From Chitiniphilus eburneus (lineage in GTDB: Bacteria > Pseudomonadota > Gammaproteobacteria > Burkholderiales > Chitinibacteraceae): a DNA stretch of 39,756 nt. Where the stretch lies: contig NZ_SUMF01000031.1 of assembly GCF_005048205.1 (NCBI RefSeq), positions 1-39,756 on the forward strand, in the 5' to 3' direction. Below are positions 32,650 to 39,756 of the stretch, piece by piece (position 1 is the first letter of the stretch; each line of letters starts with the position of its first letter). Both the position numbers and the translations under genes were made by a program. Under the pieces are notes generated by a model. It made no database searches and was not told where the DNA came from. It saw only the letters and a list, made by a program, of their open reading frames with translations.

Positions 32650-32777
32650 GGCATGGCGCCGCTCTATCCGAAGCAACGCAACATTCCAACCACCGTGTCG
32701 CCAACGCGGCACCGCCCCTGACCCGGGGCAAGGCATCGATCAGCCGCCTTGCCCCATCACAACCGAGCCCAACCACT

Positions 32778-33104
32778 ATGCGCGAGTTTCTCATCGAATA
32801 CGTCGTCGGCTACTGCATCCTTGGCACGCTGGGCGGGCTGCTGGGGTACGTCTACCTGTGCGTGCGGTTGTATGACGTATTCCAGCGGCACTACCCGCGG
32901 CTGGTGGACGAGTGCCTGGGCGCGATGGACAGCAACATCGGCCAGGAATTTCGCGCCATCACCGTGATGCCGCCATTGCTGCGCTCCACCCACATCGGCG
33001 AACTGCCCAGCGCCCGGCATCGCTTCTGGTGCCGCACCACACGGCTGTTCGGCTACGTCTGGATCGCCTGCCTGGTGACGATCTTCGTGCCGTTCCTGCT
33101 GTAG
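32778..33104 (+). CDS. Small two-helix membrane protein, last gene of the island
   Basis: 108 residues. An N-terminal hydrophobic helix (YVVGYCILGTLGGLLGYVYL, about 9-28) and a C-terminal one (YVWIACLVTIFVPFLL, 93-108) enclose about 60 polar residues with HRFWCRTTRLFG before the second helix. No family recognised. It starts 128 bp after the scramblase-like gene, with no strong ribosome site visible, and ends 23 bp before the terminator hairpin. The intervening 128 bp show no promoter I can defend, so it is likely co-transcribed. Confidence 0.62.
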   Translation: MREFLIEYVVGYCILGTLGGLLGYVYLCVRLYDVFQRHYPRLVDECLGAMDSNIGQEFRAITVMPPLLRSTHIGELPSARHRFWCRTTRLFGYVWIACLVTIFVPFLL

Positions 33105-33127
33105 CCCATCTCCCGCAGCCACAAAAG

Positions 33128-33151
33128 AAAACGCCCCGACCGGGGCGTTTT
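33128..33151. terminator. Bidirectional terminator closing the stress island
   Basis: Ten-pair stem AAAACGCCCC/GGGGCGTTTT (33128-33137 with 33142-33151), GACC loop, T-run on either strand. It serves the island (plus) and the cyclophilin gene (minus). Confidence 0.92.
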
Positions 33152-33170
33152 GCGTGGCAGGCGCCAGCGT

Positions 33171-33851
33171 TCACTGGCGTGCGCAGTCGGTGATGTAGTC
33201 CAGCTCGGGGAAGTCGTGCTTCAGGTAGGCCGCGCCGCCCTCCGACTGGATGCGCTGCGGGTCCGGTCCGGCGCCCCACGGCGGGATGTCGCCATAGCGG
33301 GTATTGAACTGTGCCACGGTGGCCCGCATCGCGTCCGGGGTCACGTAGCCGAACGGCGATTCCCACGGCTGGGTGCCCAGCGAATCCACCTTGTCACCCA
33401 GCGTGACGAACATCTGCGTGGCGCGGGTGTTGGCCCCGGCGCCGGCAAAGCTGAGATAGCCGGCCTTGAACTGGCGCAGTTCCGGCAGGACGGGATCGTC
33501 GGCAATGGCGGGATACGCCTTGGCACCGGCGCGCGGCGGTGTAGCGCCGAACTGGCAGACAAAGCCGGCCACGCAACGGAACAGCGGGATGTCCCTGAAA
33601 AAGCCGTCGTCCACCAGTTGCAGGAAGCGCGCCGCGCCCTGCGGGCTCCAGTCCGGGCGCACAACGATCTGCAACGGGCCTTTGGTGGTGTGGCATACCA
33701 CCTGCGCCGGCGATACGCCAGCCAATGGCGTCGCCGTCGCCTGCGTTGGCTGCGGCACGGCCGGCGTTGGCGCCGCGCTGGCGTCACCGCGCAACTCGCC
33801 CCACACCCAGAACCCCACCACCACGGTGATCGCCAGCATCAGCCACTTCAT
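33171..33851 (-). CDS. Membrane-anchored or exported cyclophilin-type peptidyl-prolyl isomerase
   Basis: 226 residues from the ATG at 33851; the frame runs open far upstream under the neighbouring gene, but only this part has family features. An N-terminal hydrophobic helix (KWLMLAITVVVGFWVWGEL) is an anchor or signal. A Pro/Thr/Ala spacer follows (about 27-45), then the cyclophilin barrel: TTKGPLQIVVRPDWSPQGAA, FLQLVDDGFF, LFRCVAGFVCQFG (matching FHRVIPGFMIQGG, Arg retained), MFVTLGDKVD and ESPFGYV. It should catalyse proline isomerisation for proteins outside the cytoplasm. The ribosome site is weak (GGCG about 5 bases upstream). The stop lies 20 bp from the shared terminator. Confidence 0.87.
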   Translation of the reverse strand: MKWLMLAITVVVGFWVWGELRGDASAAPTPAVPQPTQATATPLAGVSPAQVVCHTTKGPLQIVVRPDWSPQGAARFLQLVDDGFFRDIPLFRCVAGFVCQFGATPPRAGAKAYPAIADDPVLPELRQFKAGYLSFAGAGANTRATQMFVTLGDKVDSLGTQPWESPFGYVTPDAMRATVAQFNTRYGDIPPWGAGPDPQRIQSEGGAAYLKHDFPELDYITDCARQ

Positions 33852-33964
33852 GTCGCGCCCGCCATCCGCATTGAAAACGCCGCGTTGTATCACGCGGCGG
33901 CGCGCGGCTGCCAGCGGCGGCCGGCCGTGCGCGGTGCGAAAGAGACAGGCGGCCCCTTGCAGCG

Positions 33965-36601
33965 TCAGTCCAGCCGGCTCACCGTGCCGTGCCGCCCATC
34001 CACCCGTAGTCGCTCTCCCTCGCGCAGCCGTTGCAGGATACCCGGCAGGTTCACCACGGCGGGGATGCCGAATTCGCGGGCGACGATGGCACCGTGCGAC
34101 AGGAAGCCACCGGTTTCCATCACCAACCCGCCGGCCTTGAGGAACAGCAGCGTCCATGCCGGATCGGTGGATGGCACCACCAGGATGTCGCCCTGCGCCA
34201 ACCGAGCGCCGTCGTCCGGGCGCTGGATCAGTCGCGCCGGGCCGGTGGCGACACCGCTGCCGACCGCCACGCCTTGGAATACCCGACCTTCGGCGGTCAA
34301 AGGAATCATGGTTTCGGCCAACGCCGCGGCGTCGTCGTGGTCGCCGTGCTGGAGGATCACGTCGGGCGGGGGCTGCGCCTGCCATGCGGCAAAGCGTTCG
34401 CGCCGATCGGCAATCAGGGTGGGCAGCGCGGCCCCGGGGCGCAGCCCGTCGCGCACCGCCAGCGCTTCGGCCGGCATCAGGAACAACACGTCGTCGGCTC
34501 CAGCCAGCCAGCCGCGCTCCACCCAGCGTTCGCCCAATGCCAGCCACAGTAGCCGCGCGGGCTCGGCGTAGGCCATCAGCGCACTGCGCGCCGCTTCGCG
34601 GTCGTTGGTTTCCTGTTTGGCAGTGCGCACCAGCCGGCCGAGCAGCGGTCGTTTCCACCACGGCAACGCGCGGCGTGCTTCGGCCCACGCGGCATCGGCG
34701 GCCTGGCGCTGCCGCGCGGTCGCGACGGCCATGTCGGCGCTGGCGAGGCCGGGCAAGCTGCCCAGCAGGTAATCGGGCGCTTCGCGCCAGCGCGGGTTGC
34801 CCAGGTAGGTTTCGTACACGCAGCGATGCCCGTACAGCGCCAGAAAGTCGGCGAAGGCCACGCGGAACGGGTTGTCCGCCGGCAGGCCGCGCCAATCGTC
34901 GCCGGGCCGGCGTGTGGCCAGCCAGGCGCTGGCCAGCGGGTCCGCCATGGCGATGCGCGCCACTTCGCTCAACGCATAGCCCTGGCGCAGCGTGACGCTG
35001 GGCTCGCCACCGGCGAGCAGCGCCGATGCCAGCGCGTGGCCTTCGCCGGGGCGATGCGCGTCGAGCAGGTCCACCAGCAGCGACAGGCACGCGCCGCCCG
35101 ATCCCTGCATGAAGTGCAGTGGCGCCTGGGCGTGGCGATGGCACGCCTGACGGCGAATCTCGGCAGCAAAGCCGGCATCGTCGGCCGGCAATGGTTGTTC
35201 GCGCCATTGCCGCGCCAGGCGCATCGCCTCGGCGATGGCGGGCGCCCCCTGCCGCCGCAGCGCGCCGGCCCGTAGCAGGTAGCGCACCATGCGCGCGCCC
35301 ACCACCACGCGCTCGCGCACGGTGCGAGGCGGCACGTGTATCTCGGGCTGACGCCCGCCGACCAGCCGGTTCATCGCGGCCGGCGCCACATCGAAGGCGG
35401 CGTAGCCCTCCCACTGGATCAGCGACAGGTTGAGGTAGAGCCGGCCGTCGAACAGCCCGGTGCGCTGCGCGCCCGGCAGCATCGGAAATCCGGTGAGGCA
35501 AAAGCCGGTTTCGAGCAGCGCGTTGGCCAGTCGCCGCCAACTACCCCAGTCCATCGGCGGCAACCGGTCGGGCACCACGTCGCGAGTGTTGCCACGGGTC
35601 CAGATGTCCGGCTGGCCCAGCAGCTCGGGATAGGTGCAGCGGCCGCGCGCAGTGACCGGCCGCGCCTGCAACAGCCAGAAGCGCTCACCGTCCCACGCCC
35701 ATTCGCAGTCGTACACCGGGTGGCCGTAATCCAGCGCCAGCGCGGCCTGCCGCAACAGCTCGCCCAAGGCCAGCGACTGCGCGGGGGTCAGCACCGGCTC
35801 GCGCCGTTCCGCGCCGCCGGGGACCAAGGTGGTACCGCCGCCCGGCGCGGGTACGCTGGTCACCGCCTTGGCGCCGGGCACGTATGACAGGAGTGCCAGG
35901 CTGTCGTCCCGCGCCTGCTCGGCCAGCATGATTTCATCGCCATCGGTGGCACCGGCCACCAGGCTTTCGCCCAGCCCCCAGTTGGCGTGGATCACCAGCC
36001 GATCGTCACGGCCACTGACCGGATCGCAAGTGAAGCCGATGCCGCTGGCGCGCGCCGGCAGCAATGGCATCAACAGCACCGCCATCGCCGCGTCATGGTG
36101 GACGATGCCCAGCCGCACGCGGTAGGCAACGGCGGCCGGCGTCCATAGCGACGCCCACACCGCGACAATGGCATCGGCCAGCGCCGCCTCGCCGCGCACG
36201 TTGAGCAGCGAGGCATGGATGCCGGCGAACGACGCACTGGCGCCATCCTCCTGCGGTGCCGATGAGCGCACAGCCAGCGCGGCATCGCGCCATGGCGGCA
36301 TCGTCAGCCGCTGACGCAGCGCGGCCAGCAAGGCGTCGTCCGGCCGTTGCGCCAGCAGGCTGGGCCGCAGCGCTTCGAGCGCGGCGACGCGCTCGGCATC
36401 AGGCAACGCGGCGGCGGTGTGCAGGTCGTTGGCCAGCCCGCTCTGGTCCAGCCACGCATGGTAGGCGGCCACCGGCAGGGCCATGGCGTCGGGCACCGGA
36501 AAGCCGTAGCGCGCCAGCCGCGCCAGGGCCCAGGCCTTGCCGCCGGCTTCGGCGGCGCCCGCGGCAAGGATCGCCGGCCAATCGGGTAGCAACCGGTTCA
36601 T
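33965..36601 (-). CDS. PEP-synthase / rifampicin-phosphotransferase-like ATP-dependent dikinase
   Basis: 878 residues from the ATG at 36601 (GGAGG upstream), overlapping the tetR stop as ATGA. The N-terminal third is a pyruvate/PEP-synthase-type ATP-grasp domain: GGKAWALARLARYGFPVPD, AVRSSAPQEDGASASFAGIH and GIGFTCDPVSGRDDRLVIHA. A long middle region of about 400 residues is unlike the PEP-binding TIM barrel. The C-terminal swivelling phosphohistidine domain ends GGFLSHGAIVAREFGIPAVV, with catalytic His836. ATP-grasp, variable substrate domain, phosphohistidine domain and no TIM barrel is the layout and length of rifampicin phosphotransferases (about 865 residues, His825). The true substrate may be another small molecule. 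Pairing with a TetR regulator suits an inducible detoxification enzyme. Confidence 0.82.
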   Translation of the reverse strand: MNRLLPDWPAILAAGAAEAGGKAWALARLARYGFPVPDAMALPVAAYHAWLDQSGLANDLHTAAALPDAERVAALEALRPSLLAQRPDDALLAALRQRLTMPPWRDAALAVRSSAPQEDGASASFAGIHASLLNVRGEAALADAIVAVWASLWTPAAVAYRVRLGIVHHDAAMAVLLMPLLPARASGIGFTCDPVSGRDDRLVIHANWGLGESLVAGATDGDEIMLAEQARDDSLALLSYVPGAKAVTSVPAPGGGTTLVPGGAERREPVLTPAQSLALGELLRQAALALDYGHPVYDCEWAWDGERFWLLQARPVTARGRCTYPELLGQPDIWTRGNTRDVVPDRLPPMDWGSWRRLANALLETGFCLTGFPMLPGAQRTGLFDGRLYLNLSLIQWEGYAAFDVAPAAMNRLVGGRQPEIHVPPRTVRERVVVGARMVRYLLRAGALRRQGAPAIAEAMRLARQWREQPLPADDAGFAAEIRRQACHRHAQAPLHFMQGSGGACLSLLVDLLDAHRPGEGHALASALLAGGEPSVTLRQGYALSEVARIAMADPLASAWLATRRPGDDWRGLPADNPFRVAFADFLALYGHRCVYETYLGNPRWREAPDYLLGSLPGLASADMAVATARQRQAADAAWAEARRALPWWKRPLLGRLVRTAKQETNDREAARSALMAYAEPARLLWLALGERWVERGWLAGADDVLFLMPAEALAVRDGLRPGAALPTLIADRRERFAAWQAQPPPDVILQHGDHDDAAALAETMIPLTAEGRVFQGVAVGSGVATGPARLIQRPDDGARLAQGDILVVPSTDPAWTLLFLKAGGLVMETGGFLSHGAIVAREFGIPAVVNLPGILQRLREGERLRVDGRHGTVSRLD

Positions 36602-37224
36602 CGCGGCACCTCCGCGCCATGCAGGAACAGATCCAGCATGGCGGCGAACTCGGCACGCAGATCCAGCGCGGGCGTGTGCAGCCAGCGCAGCAGCGCACAC
36701 AGGTGCAGGAATTGCAGGTTGCGCGCCAGCACAGTGGCGTCGTGGCCACGGCGGAACTCGCCGTGCTGCTGGCCGGCTGCAATCAGTTCGGCGAACAGCC
36801 GATCCAGCCCGCTGTGCGATATCCCGTCGGCGGCGCCGACTTCGCCCAGACGAAAGCGCACGTAATGGGCGAGGAACTCGCGATGCCCGATCGACCAGTC
36901 GGCGTTGTGGCGGAAGAAGGCATGCAGCCGGGCGGCGGCGGTCGGCAGCAGCGCCAGCTCGCGCAGCAGCGCCGGCAGGCCCGCCGCCAAGTCGCGATGA
37001 AAGCGGTGGCGCAGCAGCGCTTCCTTCACCGGAAAGTGCTTGTACAGCGTGCCCTTGGCCACGTCGGCACGCGCGGCGATGGCTTCCATCGTCACCGCAT
37101 CGAAGCCGTGTTCATGGAACAGCGCCCAGGCCGTGTCGGCGAGATGATCGAGCGTCTGCTGGCGCTTGCGCTCGCGGCGGCCGGGCTCGGTTGGAGAGGA
37201 AGGCGAAGCTCGGTCGGAGGGCAT
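36598..37224 (-). CDS. TetR-family transcriptional regulator
   Basis: About 208 residues. The N-terminal helix-turn-helix is typical: RQQTLDHLADTAWALFHEHG, FDAVTMEAIAARADVAKGTL, YKHFPVKEALL. The C-terminal ligand and dimer region is helical, with several His and Trp (FFRHNADWSIGHREFLAHYV). A possible start at 37269 lies inside the palindromic operator and lacks a ribosome site, so I prefer the ATG at 37224 (GGTG about 6 bases upstream, still weak). Its last base pairs overlap the dikinase start (ATGA), so the two are translationally coupled. The regulator most likely represses both itself and the dikinase through the upstream palindrome. Inducer unknown. Confidence 0.9.
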   Translation of the reverse strand: MPSDRASPSSPTEPGRRERKRQQTLDHLADTAWALFHEHGFDAVTMEAIAARADVAKGTLYKHFPVKEALLRHRFHRDLAAGLPALLRELALLPTAAARLHAFFRHNADWSIGHREFLAHYVRFRLGEVGAADGISHSGLDRLFAELIAAGQQHGEFRRGHDATVLARNLQFLHLCALLRWLHTPALDLRAEFAAMLDLFLHGAEVPR

Positions 37225-37235
37225 GGCATCACCAC

Positions 37236-37271
37236 AAATGAACGATGACCATAAATGTACGTCGTTCATTT
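37236..37271. promoter_or_regulatory. Palindromic operator upstream of tetR
   Basis: AAATGAACGA (37236-37245) and TCGTTCATTT (37262-37271) are perfect 10-bp inverted arms 16 bp apart, immediately upstream of the tetR start. The position and symmetry fit autoregulation by a TetR dimer or dimer pair. Confidence 0.6.
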
Positions 37272-37534
37272 TTTATTGCCAAGCCTGGATACCACAAGAA
37301 CGCACCTCGCCAGCCAAACTGACAAATAGAGACCGACCAGACTGACTGGATCGGCCTAACTGACGCGCCAACCACCAGGCACCGTCTATCCCCCAACCGA
37401 ATGAGGGCCCTACCTGCCAGCCGCCCAGCGGCAACCAACGGTAACCAGTGGCGATCCGTTTGGCGAAGCGACTGTTTTTTCAGAGAAAAAATAGTAAATG
37501 AACTGAAATTTCCCTGTAACGAACAATCAAGTAT
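37272..37534. other. Non-coding stretch between tetR and the tail locus
   Basis: About 260 bp of mixed composition; part of the 419-bp gap. GC-rich to about 37450, then AT-rich. I see no gene, RNA or repeat. Confidence 0.5.
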
Positions 37535-37581
37535 TTGAAAATTTTACACGTCACTCATTAAAATCTCCCGTATGTCATACG
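37535..37581 (+). promoter_or_regulatory. Promoter with 13-bp palindrome upstream of the tail-sheath gene
   Basis: TTGAAA (37535-37540), 18-bp spacer, TAAAAT (37559-37564). CGTATGTCATACG (37569-37581) is a perfect palindrome about the central T and sits at the expected transcription start, suggesting a repressor operator. The region is AT-rich against the neighbours. Confidence 0.55.
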
Positions 37582-37643
37582 CAATGCACTAGGCATATCA
37601 GTACGTTTGGCGTAATCAAACCCCTATTCAGGAGTACACAGTC

Positions 37644-39023
37644 ATGACGCTGATCATCCCCGGCGTGGAGGTCAAGGTAGTCAAGGAAGTACTGGCTCCG
37701 CAGCTCGCGCCCTCCGGCGTGCTGGGCCTCGTGGGCGTGACCGAGCCGGGTGCCACCGGTGTGAAGCGCGCGGCAAGCTGGCGTGCCTTCATCGAGGCGG
37801 CCGGCGGCGCCGGTTCCTTTGCGATTCCCGAAGCCGCGCCGGCCCTGGCCAATGGCGTGTTCGAGCTGGTGGTGTGCCCGGTGGACGGCGCCACCGCCGC
37901 TACGATCAAGATTCCCGCCGACAGCGGCGAAGCCTTCAGCCTGCAAGCGCGCGCCGGTGGGCCGTGGGCCAACGGCGTGACCATCGAAGTGGCGGTGCGT
38001 ACGGTGGACCTGGGCGACAACAAGTCGCGCACGCTGTTCGACCTGACGCTGGCCCGCCCCGGCACCGACTACCAGGAAGTGCACCGCAATCTGTCGATCG
38101 ACGCCAACGACAGCCGCAACGTGCAGAGCGTACTGGCGGCGCAGTCGCAACTGGTGAAGCTGGTCGATGTGCCCAAAAAGGCGCCCAAGGCCAGCGCGGC
38201 CGGCGCGCCCTATGTGCTGGCCGGCGGCACCGACGCCGCGCTGGACAAATACACCCAGGCGCTGGCGCTGCTGGAAAACGAGCCCGACGTCGACATGGTG
38301 CTGGTGTCGGTGCAGGACCAGGAGCCGGTACGCCTGGGCCGCATCTACAGCGAAGTGATCGCGCATTGCGACCGCATGTCCGCCCGCAGCCTGGGGCGCA
38401 TCGGTCTGGGCCAGGTCCCCGGCATCAATGCCGACACCATCAAGACCAATTCCGAAAAGCTGACCGCCACCCTGGTGTCCGACCGCTTCGTGCTGGTGGC
38501 GCCTGCTGGCGTGGTCGGCGCGGTGGCCGGCACGCTGGGCAGCCTGGATTACTTCCAGTCGCCCACCTTCAAGCGCCTGGCAGCGATCCCCGAGCCGAGC
38601 CCGGCGCTGGGCGTCGAGCCGCAGCAGGAGATGCTCAAGCGCAACGTGGTGCCGGTGATCGCCCAGCGCGGGCGCGGCATCATCGTGGTGCGCGGTCTGA
38701 CCACCGACGGCGACCAGATCAGCGTGCGCCGGGTGGCCGACCACGCGGTGCGCGGCATCAAGGTGATCGGGGAGCTGTTCATCGGCCGCCTGAACAACGA
38801 CGAAGGCCGCGGCGCGCTGAAGCAGAAACTGGTCGAGTTCCTGGTGCAGATGCAGAAGGAAGGCGCCATCGTGCCGTCCACCGACGGCACCGACCCGGCC
38901 TTCAAGGTGAACGTCTATTCCAGCCAGGACGACTTCGCCAAGGGCATCGTCCGCATCGACCTCGCCGTCCGGCCGGTGCGCGCCATCGACTTCATCTACG
39001 CCACGGTGCTGGTGCAGACCTGA
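37644..39023 (+). CDS. Contractile tail sheath protein
   Basis: 459 residues. AGGAG stands 9 bases before the ATG. The N-terminus (LIIPGVEVKVVKEVLAPQLA) has the strand that links sheath subunits. The conserved C-terminal sheath domain is clear: GRGIIVVRGLTTDG, SVRRVADHAVRGIKVIGELF, IGRLNNDEGRGALKQKLVEF, then a final block of FKVNVYSSQDDFAKGIVRID and ARPVRAIDF-type strands. Sheath subunits stack around a tail tube and contract to drive it through a membrane in myophages, R-type tailocins and related injection systems. The gene is the first of a plus-strand row and follows a 419-bp gap, with a promoter and palindrome. Phage versus tailocin cannot be decided, since the rest lies beyond the window. 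Confidence 0.92.
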   Translation: MTLIIPGVEVKVVKEVLAPQLAPSGVLGLVGVTEPGATGVKRAASWRAFIEAAGGAGSFAIPEAAPALANGVFELVVCPVDGATAATIKIPADSGEAFSLQARAGGPWANGVTIEVAVRTVDLGDNKSRTLFDLTLARPGTDYQEVHRNLSIDANDSRNVQSVLAAQSQLVKLVDVPKKAPKASAAGAPYVLAGGTDAALDKYTQALALLENEPDVDMVLVSVQDQEPVRLGRIYSEVIAHCDRMSARSLGRIGLGQVPGINADTIKTNSEKLTATLVSDRFVLVAPAGVVGAVAGTLGSLDYFQSPTFKRLAAIPEPSPALGVEPQQEMLKRNVVPVIAQRGRGIIVVRGLTTDGDQISVRRVADHAVRGIKVIGELFIGRLNNDEGRGALKQKLVEFLVQMQKEGAIVPSTDGTDPAFKVNVYSSQDDFAKGIVRIDLAVRPVRAIDFIYATVLVQT

Positions 39024-39100
39024 TCGGCCCGTTCTCCCGTCCTTTCTTTCCTTGAACCAACGAGGGCGGCCGCCGCGCCTCCCCCAGCGAGGGTCACACC

Positions 39101-39493
39101 ATGCCCACCGTATTTTCCGCGAACCGCAGCAACGTGCTGGTCGATGGCGAAGCCATCGAAGGCTTGCAGTCGCTGGCCTTCCGCGTGCTCACCGAGCGCG
39201 AGGACATCCGCGCCGTCGGCAGCGCCGAGCGCATCGGCGTCAGCTTCGGCCTGCGCACCGTCCAGGGCGAATTGGCCGTGCGTTCGGCCAACTACAAGCT
39301 CGATAGCCACCTGGAACTGCAAGCCAAGTTCCAGCTCGTGGCCAACCTGAAGAAGGACGACGCCGCCGATTCGCCCAAGCGCACGCTGTCGTTCGACGAC
39401 TGCTATCTGGAAGCGAAGGACTTCACCGTCGGCGCCGGTGGCACCGTGCTGACCCAGTACGCCTTCACCGCCACCCGCATCCGCGAAGAGTAA
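39101..39493 (+). CDS. Tail tube-like protein
   Basis: 130 residues, 77 bp after the sheath stop. It is rich in beta strands with the order NRSNVLVDGEAIEGLQSLAF, then GSAERIGVSFGLRTVQGEL and FDDCYLEAKDFTVGAGGTVL, ending TQYAFTATRIREE. Position right after the sheath, the small size and the strand pattern fit a tail-tube subunit (XkdM/FII-like, about 140-170 residues). A VDGE...LQSLAF opening occurs in that group. I could not confirm the match by alignment. The alternative is another tail component. Confidence 0.6.
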   Translation: MPTVFSANRSNVLVDGEAIEGLQSLAFRVLTEREDIRAVGSAERIGVSFGLRTVQGELAVRSANYKLDSHLELQAKFQLVANLKKDDAADSPKRTLSFDDCYLEAKDFTVGAGGTVLTQYAFTATRIREE

Positions 39494-39561
39494 GCGCCCG
39501 CCCGCGCCCGCTTCGCACCGACCGCAACCCGGCGTCGGGCGGGCAAGGCAGGCCACAACCG

Positions 39562-39714
39562 ATGATGTCCAAGGAGCACACCACCGTGGGTGACCTTTCC
39601 CCGGTACGTCCCGCCCGGTCGGCGCGCCGCCGCATGGCGGCCAGCCTTTCCTCGCGCAACGTGTCGCGCCCCCCGCCACGGATCGGCGGCGGCGCGGGCA
39701 CGGCGCGGCCGTAG
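39562..39714 (+). CDS. Possible 50-residue gene in the tail locus
   Basis: The frame ATG-ATG at 39562 runs to TAG at 39712-39714. The product is basic and Arg/Pro/Ser-rich (SKEHTTVGDLSPVRPARSAR, then GGGAGTARP at the end). The ribosome site is weak (GGCAGG about 11 bases upstream). No family is recognised, and in this GC-rich DNA a frame this short may be chance. It is listed because it fills the space between the tube-like gene and the gene starting at 39725. Confidence 0.3.
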   Translation: MMSKEHTTVGDLSPVRPARSARRRMAASLSSRNVSRPPPRIGGGAGTARP

Positions 39715-39724
39715 GCAGGCACCC

Positions 39725-39756
39725 ATGCAGGTCGAGATCGCAGGCGTCACCCTGTC
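39725..39756 (+). CDS. Start of a further tail-locus gene, cut by the window end
   Basis: The ATG at 39725 follows GGCAGG at about 6 bases, and ten full codons remain (MQVEIAGVTL, then an incomplete codon). Too little is present to name it; the strand and position suggest another tail or baseplate component. Confidence 0.4.
   Translation, partial: MQVEIAGVTL

Overview
The window is high-GC bacterial chromosome with dense coding on both strands. I infer a free-living, chitin-degrading betaproteobacterium, probably Neisseriales/Chitinibacteraceae-like. The basis is the modular secreted GH18 chitinase and the overall gene character; no rRNA or other marker gene is present, so the placement is tentative. 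I saw no tRNA, rRNA, CRISPR array or insertion sequence.

Layout. Positions 1-225 hold the end of a transaldolase gene. 450-2477 (minus) is a secreted chitinase with two CBM5/12-type modules and Thr-Pro linkers. It is divergent from a 36-codon membrane peptide gene (2768-2878) with a convincing Fur-box-like site in its promoter. 3038-10528 is ordinary accessory and housekeeping content: an AI-2E/PerM-type membrane protein, an AraC regulator divergent from a phytanoyl-CoA dioxygenase-like oxygenase, a glycine-zipper envelope protein, a GT9-like glycosyltransferase, a BCCT transporter and a small unknown. 10738-12561 is glmS. 12706-13281 is an unknown exported protein.

13809-21250 is a sulfatase locus. 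A secreted Cys-type sulfatase (plus strand) is divergent from an anaerobic-type radical-SAM sulfatase maturase. Downstream of the maturase on the minus strand come an exported formylglycine-generating-enzyme homologue with both catalytic cysteines, a large exported unknown protein and a small membrane protein. Oxygen-independent and oxygen-dependent maturation routes therefore sit side by side.

21389-33151 is the most striking block, apparently an envelope-stress island on the plus strand. It encodes DUF2170/YjfI-like, PspA/YjfJ-like, a small double ribbon-helix-helix-like protein, a YqiJ-like membrane protein broken by a one-base frameshift, a YqiK-like flotillin, a two-helix membrane protein, a double zinc-ribbon protein, a 1746-residue AAA ATPase, a LURP-one/scramblase-like protein and a final membrane protein. 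A near-consensus sigma70 promoter carrying two tandem GACAT-N3-ATGTC palindromes drives the front. A strong bidirectional terminator closes the block.

33171-37224 (minus) holds an exported cyclophilin and a TetR regulator translationally coupled to a PEP-synthase/rifampicin-phosphotransferase-like enzyme, with a palindromic operator upstream of tetR. From 37644 to the end is the start of a contractile-tail locus (sheath, then a tube-like protein), with its own promoter and a 13-bp palindrome. The window ends inside that locus.
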